The translations under genes were made by a program, and so were the position numbers. DNA of 64,000 bases from Liolophura sinensis (lineage: Eukaryota > Mollusca > Polyplacophora > Chitonida > Chitonidae), in NCBI RefSeq assembly GCF_032854445.1, contig NC_088296.1, positions 18,031,485 to 18,095,484 on the forward strand, in the 5' to 3' direction. The notes beneath the pieces were generated by a model that searched no databases, was not told where the DNA came from, and was given only the letters and a program-made list of their open reading frames with translations. Of this stretch, positions 1 through 11,600 are shown piece by piece; the stretch's first letter is position 1, and each line of letters opens with the position of its first letter.

Positions 1-2195
1 CTAACCAGACAATCCCCAAGGCAGCCTTGAGGCCTATTCCTGCAATTGGTGAGCCATTCAGTAGAATCTTAATAGATTGTGTTGGTCCGCTACCTAAGAC
101 AAAGTCTGGAAATCAGTATATGTTAACCATAATGTGTACTTCAACTCGTTTCCCTGAGGCAATTCCACTAAGGAATATTACTGCTAAGACTGTAATTAAG
201 GCTTTAGTTAAGTTCTTCACCATGTTTGGTCTGCCTAAGTCAGTACAGTCAGACCAGGGTTCAAATTTCATGTCTGGTGTGTTCCAACAAGTTTTGCATG
301 AGCTAGGTATTAGCCAGTATAAGTCCTCAGCTTATCACCCACAAAGTCAAGGAGCACTAGAGAGATTCCATCAGACACTGAAAAGTATGATAAGAACTTA
401 CTGCTTTGAGACAGGGAAAGATTGGGACGAGGGTGTACCTTTGTTAATGTTTGCTGTAAGAGAGTCTGTACAAGAGTCACTTAGATTTAGTCCATTTGAG
501 CTTGTGTTTGGCCATACTGTGCGTGGTCCACTACAGTTGTTCAAGGAAAAGTTTGTGTCTGGTGATAGTGACAATGTTAACCTATTACAGTATGTGTCAA
601 GTTTTCGTACTAAGCTCAACAGAGTATGTGAGTTAGCCAGAGAGAATCTTACAGCTTCTCAGAAGAGTATGAAAACTAAGTATGACAAAGAGACAGTAAG
701 ACGCAGATTTGAAGTTGGTCAGAAGGTACTGGCCTTACTTCCAGTTAGTGGTAAGCCACTTGAAGCTCGTTATTTTGAACCTTATGTAGTAGACAAGAGG
801 CTAAGTGATCTTAATTATATTATTTTCACTACTGATCGGCGCAAGTCTAGACAACTTTGTCACATTAACATGTTAAAGCCATATGTAGACAGAGATAGCA
901 CTTATCTCAATGTTGTACATCCTAGTGGAGTTGTTACCTCTAACTTATGCCCTGATTCAGCTGTTAGGGATGATCAAGATTTTGACTTAAGGTTCCGGTC
1001 AGCCAAACTCCAGAATTCAAGTATTCTTGAGGACATTGATTCTGTGTTGGGTCATCTGGAATATCGGCAACGCCAGCAGTTGAAGGATTTGGTTCGTCGA
1101 TATGAACATTTGTTCCCTGATGTTCCAGCCAGGACTGAATCCATCTACCATGATGTTGAAGTTGGAGATTCCAAGCCGATTAAACAACACCCATACAGAC
1201 TGAACCCAACTAAAACTGAATACTTGAGAAAAGAAGTTCAGTATTTACTGGAAAATGATCTGGTCGAGCCCAGTAACAGTAACTGGAGTTCACCTTGTAT
1301 TCTTGTGCCAAAACCAGATGGGACGTACCGTATGTGTACAGACTATCGCAAAGTGAATGCCGTCACTAAAGCAGACAACTTTCCCATTCCAAGGATCGAC
1401 GACTGTATCGATGCCGTGGGAAAGTCCAACGTTGTCTCCAAGTTTGACCTATTGAAAGGATTTTGGCAAGTACCGCTCACGCAGCGCGCTCGTGAGGTGT
1501 CAGCGTTTGCTACCCCAGATGGTTTATACCAGTACAAAGTCATGCCCTTTGGGATGAAGAACAGCCCTGCCACCTTTCAACGACTTGTGAACAACGTTAC
1601 ATCAGGCCTTAAAGGGTGTCGTGTTTACATCGACGATGTAATTATATTCAGTGACACTTGGGAGGAACATTTAACTATCATGGAGGCATTATTTGCGAGA
1701 CTGTCCCAAGCCAATCTTACAGTAAATTTGGCCAAGTGTGAGTTTGGTTGTGCTTTTGTCACATATCTAGGGCATGTTGTCGGACAGGGTCAGGTAAAAC
1801 CTGTTAATTCTAAAATCAGTGCTATCTCTTGTTTTCCAGTGCCAAGTTGTAAGAGAGAATTAAAGCGTTTTTTGGACATGGCAGGTTATTATCGTAAGTT
1901 CTGTAGGAGCTTTTCATTTGTTAGTGAGCCACTAACTCAGCTGTTAAAGAAAGGTGCTAAATTCTTGTGGTCCATTGAGTGTCAGAGATCTTTTGATAGA
2001 TTAAAGGCCATGCTAAGCAGCGGCCCAATACTTGTAGCACCTGATTTTAATTTACCATTTAAGCTAGCTGTTGATGCTAGTGATATATCTGCTGGGGCAG
2101 TTTTGTTACAAGAAAATGAAACAGATCAAGTTGATCACCCTGTATGTTTTTTCTCTCGCAAATTTGACAAGTGCCAGAGAAATTATTCACCCTAT
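1..2195 (+). mobile_element. Ty3/gypsy LTR retrotransposon fragment, Gmr1-like (integrase before reverse transcriptase)
   Basis: Fossil of an LTR element, cut by the window edge on the left and by a SINE on the right. One open frame carries, in order, the integrase core (about 45-500, with the acidic residues in IDCVGP, SDQGSNF and ALERFHQ), a GPY/F-type integrase C-terminal module (about 720-890), reverse transcriptase (about 1180-1800, with YIDD at about 1627) and the start of RNase H (about 2065 on, AVDASD). Most Ty3/gypsy elements have RT-RNaseH-integrase; integrase first is the known order of the Gmr1 clade. Gag, protease and both LTRs are not in the window. The visible coding part is open up to the SINE junction, which is the one clear break, so the copy is probably fairly young; age cannot be set without LTRs. 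Confidence 0.9.
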
Positions 2196-2380
2196 GAGTT
2201 CAAGTCCAGATCATGCTGTCTTCCTTTCCGGCTGTACGTGTTAAGTTCAGGCCAAAACCTGTGGATGGTCGTGGGTTCTCCGGGATTTTTTTCATTCCAC
2301 CACAATGCTGGCCGCCGTCGTATAAGTAAAACATTCTTGAGTACCCGGTAAAACATCATTCAAATAAATAAATGAATAAA
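2196..2380 (+). mobile_element. tRNA-derived SINE, family A (5'-truncated), joined to the gypsy element
   Basis: This copy begins near the B-box end of the tRNA head (gttcaagtcc), runs through the conserved body (ggatggtcgtgggtt, then cacaatgctggccgccgtcg) and ends with the (aaat)n tail. It is fused to the RNase H region, and no gypsy sequence is recognisable after it, so it marks a truncation or recombination junction rather than a simple insertion. The open frame of the retroelement reads through about 150 bases of it. Confidence 0.85.
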
Positions 2381-2574
2381 CACATGTACATAGTGCTGGA
2401 CTATTCTACATATGTCAGTCCTGGAACATCGTAGTTGGAAGTGTATATTTTACTTATATCATTCAATGTAAATATTTATAAGAATTACATGCCAAGAATC
2501 ATTACTGTAGCGAATCCTTTGATACATGCACTTGAACGCCCCTCCGCTCCCTTCCACAAGAGCGCATGCGCACA

Positions 2575-2745
2575 TGCATTCCCGCATGAGCTACATTTCT
2601 TCCTCCCTGATCGTGCGTGGGAAGGTCTGCTCACAGTCTGCGGATGGTCGTGTTTTTTTCCCCCGGGCTCTTCCCGGTTCCGTTTCAACATAATGATTGT
2701 CGCTGTCGTAAAAGCAAAATTTGACAGAGGACGGTGTAAAACTCT
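2575..2745 (+). mobile_element. Diverged SINE family A copy
   Basis: It matches the SINE body in order: gggaaggtctgc, ggatggtcgtg, cccccgggctcttcccggtt, cataatgattgtcgctgtcgt and a worn tail (ggtgtaaaac). The tRNA head is too worn to delimit. It is clearly older than the copy at 3646. Confidence 0.7.
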
Positions 2746-3337
2746 ACTACATTTCTAAACAAAGATACAAATTCACCATATTCTTGAAAGGAAATACATG
2801 CCATCCTGAAACATTTTTAAAAATACATACTTTTCACACCATGTTTAAACGTGTCCACTGTTTCTCGATTAAAATGTACGACCAAATACTATGAAATACG
2901 GTGCAGTGGTAAGTTATTGATTAAGAGCTGACTGCAGTTTGCTGATGGGTGAGTAAACAGCATATAAAGTGGGTGTAAATCCTTGGCAGTAAGCAACGGC
3001 TGAATCAGCACGAGCTGGATTCGAATATGGATGTGACATGTGTATGGATTTTGTGTGAGTTGTATTTGTTTATCAATTTCATTATTTGTTAATATCATAA
3101 GACATTTGTTTTTAAATGCCACATTGGCGGTTAGTTTGCCAAGAGCAAAACTGGGCTGACTGGTGAACAACACCGTCGTTTGGCAGGTATTGACGCAGAA
3201 GCGAATTTAACTAGCAGGACAAGATAGCTAAATTCTCTTGTTAAGAGAGCAAAACAATAACACAGCCTTTATATGTCGAAGTTGTTCAATCATTCACCTT
3301 CTTTCCCGGTGTTCACCATATTATGATCACGAAGGTT
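2746..3337. other. Non-coding stretch, nothing recognised
   Basis: It lies between two SINE copies. I see no exon with matching splice sites, no tandem repeat and no known element here. Confidence 0.5.
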
Positions 3338-3575
3338 GAGTTGCCCGTTAAGGCGAAGTGGTGAGCACCCCAGCACGTCGCAATGACTCTAGAGCCTCTC
3401 ACTAATGCGGTCGTTTTGACTTTAAGTTTAGCTGACCCTGGCCTTTCGAGGTAAGGTCAGAATGCATCCTGTGGATAGCCGTGAGTTTCCACGGGGCTCT
3501 GCACGGTTTCCTTCAACCATAATGTTGGCCGCCTTCGAACAACTAAAATATTTTTACTGCGTAAAACGACAATGA
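3338..3575 (+). mobile_element. SINE family A, near full length, diverged
   Basis: It has the worn tRNA-like head (ttaaggcgaagtggtgagca), the middle segment (gagcctctcactaatgcggt), the body with gtggatagccgtgagtttcc and cataatgttggccgcc, and a 3' end with ctgcgtaaaac. Confidence 0.75.
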
Positions 3576-3645
3576 GATGCAAATGTATAGAATGCATACT
3601 ATAACGAGAAAATCTTTCTGGCTTGGCTGCTACCACTTACTTGTG

Positions 3646-3782
3646 AGAAGGTTTGCAACCTGCGGATGGTCGTGGGTTTCACCCGGGCTCTGCTCGGTTT
3701 CCTCCCACCATAATGCTGGCCGCCGTCGTATAAGTGAAATATTCTTGAGTACGGCGTAAAACACCAATCAAAAAAAAAAAAT
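3646..3782 (+). mobile_element. SINE family A, 5'-truncated, well preserved
   Basis: The body is close to consensus: tgcggatggtcgtgggttt, cataatgctggccgccgtcg, ttcttgagtacggcgtaaaa. It ends in an A-rich tail. The tRNA head is absent. Confidence 0.85.
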
Positions 3783-4277
3783 CAATGGGCAAGAACTACT
3801 TAAAATGGCCCTCGGGTGTGCTTCATCAACCAGCAGAATCTTGCTTTACGCAGGAGTACTATGTAGAAGAATACACTTTGGAGAGTAATACCTTTTAGTA
3901 TCAATAATATTTCATATTGAGTTACACTAATTTATTAGCACATTTTTACTGTACATTTACTCCTGCACAAACTAGGATTCTGTTCGTGGAATGAGTTTGA
4001 CCGTTTACCAGCTAACACACTTTCGTTGCTGTTCTCATCACTCTCTATGATGTGTTGTTTTTCAGTGTACCATATAGTCCTAACAGGAGAACACAACATA
4101 TGTATTTATGAACCACGGTGGTCATATACAAATAAGTTATATGACAATTTGCGTGCAATCATCCATTATTAATGAGGGCTATGCTAGATGTTTACCGCTC
4201 CGCTAGTAACCACCGTCATACCAAGCTGGAGGGTCTGGCTGAGGACAGGTCATATTGCAAGTGGAAACTCTTCAAGA
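3783..4277. other. Region upstream of CTLD gene copy 1
   Basis: This presumably holds the promoter of the lectin gene that starts at 4278, but no TATA box, E-box or other site stands out. No coding signal is seen. Confidence 0.4.
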
Positions 4278-7106
4278 ATGAGTCTAGAGTTTTGGTACAT
4301 TGTTATCATTTTGTCGGTGGTACAAGTTGTCTACAGTGAAGACGGTAAGATAATAACATTTCCAGCGCTGAAGAGTGCTCTCTCCAAAAGCTCCATGGAC
4401 ACATTATATTTTCGCTGACTTAAATATACTGCGTTGTCGCTCTCGTTCAGTGATATTAAAGACCAGTGAATTCTCCATCACATTTGAGGACAAACTCAGT
4501 AGATTACCCTGTATGCATGGAGTTTATTGGTCAGTTCTGGGCATGCGCTCATCTTACACAGGAAGGGGGTAGCTTAATTTAAAGTGTTGCTGTGGAACGT
4601 TGGCCACAATGCAATGACACCACAGCGTGGCATATCAGTTTCCAAACTTGCGTTTGTGCGGTGGCAACAGAGATACATGACAAGGTGACAGTTACTTCCA
4701 AGGCAAAGACGACAGTAGTCTATTGATTTTAACAATGTTGGTTTTCATTGTATCTACATATCCAGCGACAAGCAGTGAGTTTTTTCCACAGCAAGGCTGA
4801 AAACAGAAATATACTATGGACCTATTCTTGAGTTTGGCGATAAAAATGTATCATTATGACTAAAGGCCACATCGGAAATATGTCAAACATATCGGGGAGA
4901 AAACATTTTCAAAATAAACGACAATAATTGGCTTTCGATACAAGAATGAGTGCATTAAAAGTGGAATAAAAATAGATAGATTGGCGTACAGTGGGTATAA
5001 AGTCAGCCACTTAATCTAAATTAATTCCTGAGATACTTTACCAGAGATGCTCTAATAATCTGGTCACTCATCTGGTCACACTATTTCGCCCCTTTAAAGC
5101 TATTCAGAGTGACATCACCAAACTTCAGAGCTCTCCTGTATATTCGGTAATAAATAATATGACAATGAAAAAATGGAAACAAAAACGCTACATACCAAAC
5201 TAAAGAATTTCAGCTCTATTCCGTTTTCACACATCTGTTTTTGTCTTTCAGCTTGTCAGTCACGGCCATGGCGATCGTCTTTGGCACAAGCCTCATCTTG
5301 TAGCTGTTCTACTTGTTATATTCCCCGGCCTGCATGTCTGCATTTAGCCTAGCAAACAGATGTTGGGAAAGATAACGATCTCTTTCTGAAACAATAACCC
5401 TCCTTTTCTTGCCAGTTCTCTGGTCCTATTTATTGAAACGATGACTGTTTATCCACAATCAATAGCTCATTTTAATCACGTCACAACCAATTATCACGTG
5501 ACACTTTGAACTCTAGTGATTGACCAAGTTCATTTTGCCTGCCACATCATGACAACTAGGAGTGAATCGTCCGTCAGTGTCAAAGACTCAACGCTGAACT
5601 CCACCTTCTCGAAATTCAACATTTTTCAGAGCTTTTACGTGTTTTATCTGCAATAACTGTGCTCTATTTCCTTTCTCGTAAGTATACGTTGTGGTAGACT
5701 CTATATTAACTCTAAAGATAGCGTTTCACAGCCAGTCAGTAAAACAGTCAAAAGAGCCAACAAGGGTTATTATTCTGTTTTTGTCATGTCGATTGCGGTT
5801 TTTTAATTTCCTTTTATGTTTACATGGTGATAATGTCAGTTTGCATAACATAGCAAACATTAAAAATATAACGCCTGTTAAGTCTTGAGTGTATCGACAT
5901 TTTCATGCCTTCAACCTATTTTACATTTCTAAATTTAATATGACAAAATACATGGCCGTTCCTCTTTCCTAAAAGGCGTGTCTCCTTACGAGACGTCATA
6001 ATTAAGTGTTCATGTAATGGTGATGGAGCAGATAAATAGAGATAAGTACATGTATACAATTAACATCGCTGCATTTTTTCAGCTAATTCTGCTTATATCT
6101 GCTTAAGCCATGGTGCTAGACAATGTGAAATGTGTTACTGTTTAGGTATTTGCATAAACAGTTACATTAAACCCTAACTGAAGCAATTTAACAAGGGCCG
6201 TATTTCACCGTCTACGTGTGACCATTTGTCGGCTATCACACTGTCGTCGCTGCTCTGTTCTTACTCTGGTGTACGTCGTAAATATGTAAATTAGAGCTTG
6301 GCATACTTATATTACGCATATCGAAATATCACATTTCTGTAAATTACTTTTCAAGTATTAAGTGCACTCGTAAACATACAAACTTTATATTGCACCTCCT
6401 TCTAACAATGTTTTTCAGACATCGGCCTTGACTACAGTGCAGTGGAAGATTGGTGTAACAGATCTGACGGATTCCGGAATGTGATTCATGCAAACTTTTG
6501 CTACACCGTGCACTTTGAGGGATTCGCGTGGTCAGCTGCGGTGGGTGTTTGCAGAGCCGAGGGTGACGTGCTGTTCAAAGGGGATAATGGGGGAAAAGGT
6601 CGCTGCTACTTTTCCAAATGATTTAGATATGAGAATATGGATTGGAGCCCAAAAACGAGATTACTGACTGGATGGTAATTTATATTCGGAAATTAATAGG
6701 TATTTATTGACTAATTATCAAGCGAGAATGTCAGGGTTACACATTTATTTAACATAATAATCTGCCATAGTAACAGAATACATTCTAGCATTGCTAAATT
6801 AGAGAGCTGAGGGTTCGTAATAATGACGTTTTGTAAACGCGTAAGTGTAAACTCCTAAGTGAAGATTTTGCAGGATATCATTGTAAGAAGAATCATGTCA
6901 GAAAATTTACGTTCTAATTGGATTCCCGACATAAGACAATAGCTCGTGAGTTCGTAGAGGTTTATCGGGCAGGTCGCACACAAAAGGTTGCATACATTAA
7001 ACATACAGAAACATGTGTAAATAAAACAAAATGATCATTCTTATGTGCGGCGGCCGAGCACATCCCTCTTCGGGTGCGGTAGTAAGCACCCCAAAACTAA
7101 TTTTAT

Positions 7107-7431
7107 CGGTCACGATTACGTACGAAGATGAAACTTATTTTATACATTCTTTAAGATCATTTAATCACCTAAAGGTAAGTCTTAAGTTCCCAGCTTAAGC
7201 ACTGGGCTAAGCACAACGCTAATTGTGACTCTTATCGGCCATGTCGCGTGTGAGGAATTGTTTCGACCATAAGATACCATGAGATATGCTAATTGTAAAA
7301 CGGTAATTCTTAAGTTACAACTCTGTGCCAAAAAGCATTTAAGAACGGGTCAAAGATCAATGTTTGTGTTAAATTAAACATGTGTATCGGTCACAACTGA
7401 GCACGAAGATGAAACTTATTTTGTGCATTCC
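7107..7431. repeat. Direct repeat pair, about 44 bp, 280 bp apart
   Basis: Near-identical segments with core acgaagatgaaacttatttt lie at about 7107-7150 and 7388-7431, both preceded by tcggtcac. CTTAAG-rich sequence lies between and around them. It may be the interior of an unrecognised element. Confidence 0.6.
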
Positions 7432-7736
7432 TCGTGAAAACCTGGTCACTTATGACCAATTCTTAAGTGTTCAACTTTTGTACTACACCACTAATTAACA
7501 TCAGTTATAATTTTTCCTTTGTCATGTAGAGTACAAGAATGATTTTTTGACGAAAACGTACTTTGAAATATACTGATATTCAAGTGCTAATAAAGTTCCA
7601 ACAAAGCACATATACACTTAAGAATGTGATCAAAAGTGATCTACTGGCAAAGGCAGTAGGACTAGCGTTCTAAATTTTGCAGTTAATTGACTAGATTATA
7701 AATTATGCATTTGTCTGGCTTGTATTGAGTAATACA

Positions 7737-8690
7737 ACTTCGTGCTCTTCGTGCCCCGGAGGAGTGGCGAGCATTGCCGGCAAGCCCTGTGATCTAAAGC
7801 CACAGTCTGAACAGCGCGACCTTGATTGGGACACGAGTCAACGCGTCAATATAATGAACCAAGCCACTGAAGAACCAGCTAAATAAGTCTTTTCTCATTC
7901 AGCAAAGGGTGTACTGATGATCTACTTCATATATAAGAAAGGCTGTCAAAGATATTTACCCACTTTTGCTGGATTTAAAGGAAACCACAGACTCCCCAGA
8001 TGGAGTATCTGGACCTAGATTTGTACAAATTAACAAAAAGGTTTCCTCAGTCTCGGAAACTTTACAACAAGGGGGACAGTTTCAATTTTGACATTATGAA
8101 TTATCCTTTGTTGGACAGCAATGCACCGCAGGGTCCTTCATATGGCGTGTACGTATCTTGCCTTGTAGAATGTGTTTGATCCCATGTGTCGTGTGACGAT
8201 TTCAGTTGACGTCGCAAGTGATCACAGTAAAAACAAGTGTGCCAAGGTGTTTCCATATAACGCCTTCACTCCATGTGTCTGAAGTTTTACATTGGGAACC
8301 GGACCGAATGGCTCAGTTGGTAGAGCGTCGGCCTGAGGCCTGTAGCTCCAGGGTCAATCCTCGGCCGGGTTACACCTAAGACCTTATCAGAGGAAGTTAT
8401 AGCTTCCTTGCTTGGCAATCAGCATTAAGATGATAGTAAAAGGCTTGTTTGACCCGAATCAGTATAAAGGCTCGGGTGGAGCGACTTGCTTGCCTTCTGT
8501 AATTCGTCTCCGTCGAGCAGGTCTAGAATAAAGGGCATTCATGCAGTTATCTCATTTATCTCTCTTTGATACCAATTCGTGCTCCGCATGAGTGGTAGCC
8601 ATCGCCAAATGCCTGATAAAATGTAGGACCGAAAATCGCAGCGTAAAGAGCGCGACCTAGATTGAAGCATGAGAGATCTGCCGTTACTTT
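7737..8690 (+). repeat. Two diverged copies of an unnamed repeat flanking SINE B
   Basis: The copies lie at about 7737-7860 and 8573-8690. They share ttcgtgctc near the start, agcgcgacctagattgaagc or the similar agcgcgaccttgattgggac, and a similar end. They bracket the SINE B at 8297. Family unknown. Confidence 0.5.
8297..8536 (+). mobile_element. tRNA-derived SINE, family B
   Basis: A tRNA-like head has an A box at 8309 (tggctcagttgg) and a B box at 8351 (gggtcaatcct). The body has agaggaagttatagcttcct, tcagcattaagatgatag, atcagtataaaggctcgg and cgtctccgtcgagcaggtct. It is unrelated in the body to family A. Confidence 0.8.
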
Positions 8691-11600
8691 TGAATGTCAA
8701 ATGCATTGTTTCTTATTGTTGCTTATACATCTTTCACAATGACACATCCCTCTGTAGCTTGTTCTTGCTCGCTGGAGTTGAAACTTCATCTGTTCTTCAC
8801 AAATGTAGAAGTTAAAACAAAAATAAACGTGAAACTACCATCCTCCAGAAAAGATACAGGCAATGATATCCACAAATAATTCCAACTGTATTTGACATTC
8901 AACAGTAATGGAAGACTTCATTTTTATCTGTTCAGAGTTTCCGTTAATAAAATTCCCTTCCACAAAGTATTTTCAGCCCTTTCATTAAATTTTATCCATC
9001 CTGAAGCCAATCAGACAAAGAAAACATTAGGAATGGCCACTTTAAATTGACCATATCCTGGTGCATATTATTGCACAAGTTCACCTGGGGAACCGACATT
9101 ACTAACAGATGTCAGAAATGTATGCGTCAAAACAGACATTCGAATACCAGCCGTTTTTCAATAAGGACGTTCCAGATCAATAATACCAAGGATAATTCGC
9201 AAAACGACATATGAGACAAACTAGCAAAGAACTAAGAAAGTGTAAAAAGTACGAGAATAAAACGGGATAATGCAAAGAGAAACAGTCAACAGTTTTCAAT
9301 GATGTTGGAAAGACGCCAGGTATGTTCTGCGCGTCTGAGTGAAATGAGTAGGCCTATCCAAATCGCGTACCATGCTAGCATACCACTTGTCGATAACAAA
9401 ATATGTCTCTTTGATGGTCTTTGATTGTAAATGCTCATATATCCAAAGCATATAAATATGATAATACATAAAGTCATCCTCTGCCAAGCAAGCCCTGTAC
9501 CCCTGGTAGACATGTTATTAAACATTTGTGGGATAGCTTTAAAACATTGTATGGGACCATTTTATATATGAGCTCCACTATAAATGCAAGTGGGGGATTC
9601 CTGTGTGCATTTCTGTATAAAAAAAATTTCACTTGTTTTCGTCAATATTCTGACGGGATAAGAGGAAACCTAAGCTTGCATTGGAGATAGTTGGAAACTA
9701 CCCCACCTGTAATTGTAATTTCGCTAAACTGTGAGTCCTAACAAGTAAGTATTTTTGGGAAGTAGTTGACTGTACCGACGAATATGCCTATGCCTGTGAG
9801 CATGGTAAGAACAGTTTTTATACGGTTTTTTTTTTTTGTATCTTTGATAACTAACACCCTTGTGAAAAGAACCGATTGTCATGAATTCAGACTTATGGAC
9901 TGAGAACATATAAATGTTATATGATACTAAAATCCAAAAATCTTACAATGGGGTTAAAACGCACAAAACTGTGATCGTATAAATCAAAAATGTTTCCAAG
10001 CCAAATTATCCACATGGCGCGAAATTGTGCCTGATAAACAGGGAAATAAAGATCGATATCCACCAAATATCGAACAAAGTCAAAAGTCTGAAACACAACC
10101 GTAACACTCATAAGATGACTGAAGTTTTGCCCCACATCTATATGTATATGAAATTATGCTCCCAGCTCCAGAGCAGACAGCTGTTACAATGCATCGACAG
10201 AATCGTATTCAATAGTTTTATAAGAAAAATTGTTGTCATAATTTCATTGATTTTAAACTGTCTCGACGGACATGTTTTGTAACCTATCCTACATTTCCTA
10301 CCGCATACTGACATTGGTTTTAAGACACTATAGCACTCATTTTCTTACTGACATTCACTTACTTCGACAAAGCAACTGAAGTAACGGATAACTGATATTT
10401 TTTTCTTAGAACCATTCTGGTATTTTGCTATTACAGTCTCTAGCTAATATAGGCGTACAAAATGTCAAAAATCCCAATTTTAAGTACAAAATCCTGTGAG
10501 TTTTGGTGCGTGTGTTCACAGCACTTGGTTGACGTTATGCCAGGTTTTGTTATTTTATTAAAATGCCTAACTAGTCAGGGCTCGAATTTTTTTCAGTTTC
10601 TGTATAGTTTGGCATCAGGGCGGTCGATACATCTGTTCCCCACGGTGTTTTGCGTACCAGTTTCTCCCCTACTCGTTATATTTTCCTGCAAAGACAGCAA
10701 GGTATGAAAAGCTCAGTTTTGCTGTTTACCGTTATGAAAAATCTGATATCTATGCATACTGGAACCATTTTACAGAAGTGTAATTTGCTTCTACCATAAA
10801 AATGTGTTTTTATGTAAAAAAAATGTTTTTTACATGTTTTTAACATTTAAAAAGTTAAGGAATTTGTCTTAAGCATTTAGTGTTGAGGTTAATGGTAATC
10901 GTCACTTCTTTGGTAAAAGCGAGTTTCCCAGTTCCCCGCTATTTCAAATTTCATTCAAGTTTTACTTTTGACAAAACTCAAAAGGCCATTATCATGCACA
11001 GGTTAAACTTTTGGGGAAAACTTGTTTTATTCAAATTTCCTTATTCTTCTGTCTTTTCTTGTTATACCAGAGTCTAACGGACCTCAGCGCACTCATCCAC
11101 AAAATCTCCACAAGGTTCAAAGTAAGTGCGACGTTTTCAGTTATCCCAAATATCATGCTTTGTCCGCTGTTTAGGTTTGTTCTATATCCAGTCGTCTTTG
11201 GTATTCATCAATTAACGACGCCTAAGAAGCAGATTCTTTTCTCACTTAAGAAGAATCTGAAGGTTGGTTGGGTGGTAAAGGTGCCTATCCTTCAATAGTC
11301 CACCAATAATTGATCACCCAAACTGTAGTTTAACTTGGTAGTCTTACGGTGTATTTGACGTAAACCTTGTGTTAAACACAAATGAAGCAATCAAGCATTC
11401 AAATGTCGACCATCTGAGTAGTGTGGTTGTTATTCTATTTTTTGTGGTAATACATCGCTGTCATCCTTGGTATGCTATCTACTTTCTGACTTTCTTTGCA
11501 CAACCCTGAAGACTATACTAACAACAGTCTAGCTAAAAATGCCACCAAACCTCAGAAGACACTATAATGATTTGTTTTCTTTACCTAGTGTATGATTTTG

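Larger units (their letters stand above)
6675..9366. other. Intron 2 of CTLD copy 1, with about 2.4 kb absent from copy 2
   Basis: Copies 1 and 2 align up to about 6970 (16160 in copy 2) and again from about 9366 (16178 in copy 2). The material between is found only in copy 1: a SINE B, a 44-bp direct repeat and two diverged copies of an unnamed repeat. I see no clean terminal repeats or target-site duplication, so insertion in copy 1 and deletion in copy 2 are both possible. No coding sequence is seen. Confidence 0.6.

Noticed and set aside
10025-11298. Open frames in the CTLD intron (from 10025, 10462, 11011) as extra genes
   Set aside because: The second duplicate has frameshifts or different ends in these frames, and no splice-consistent domain was found except the 51-nt linker exon.
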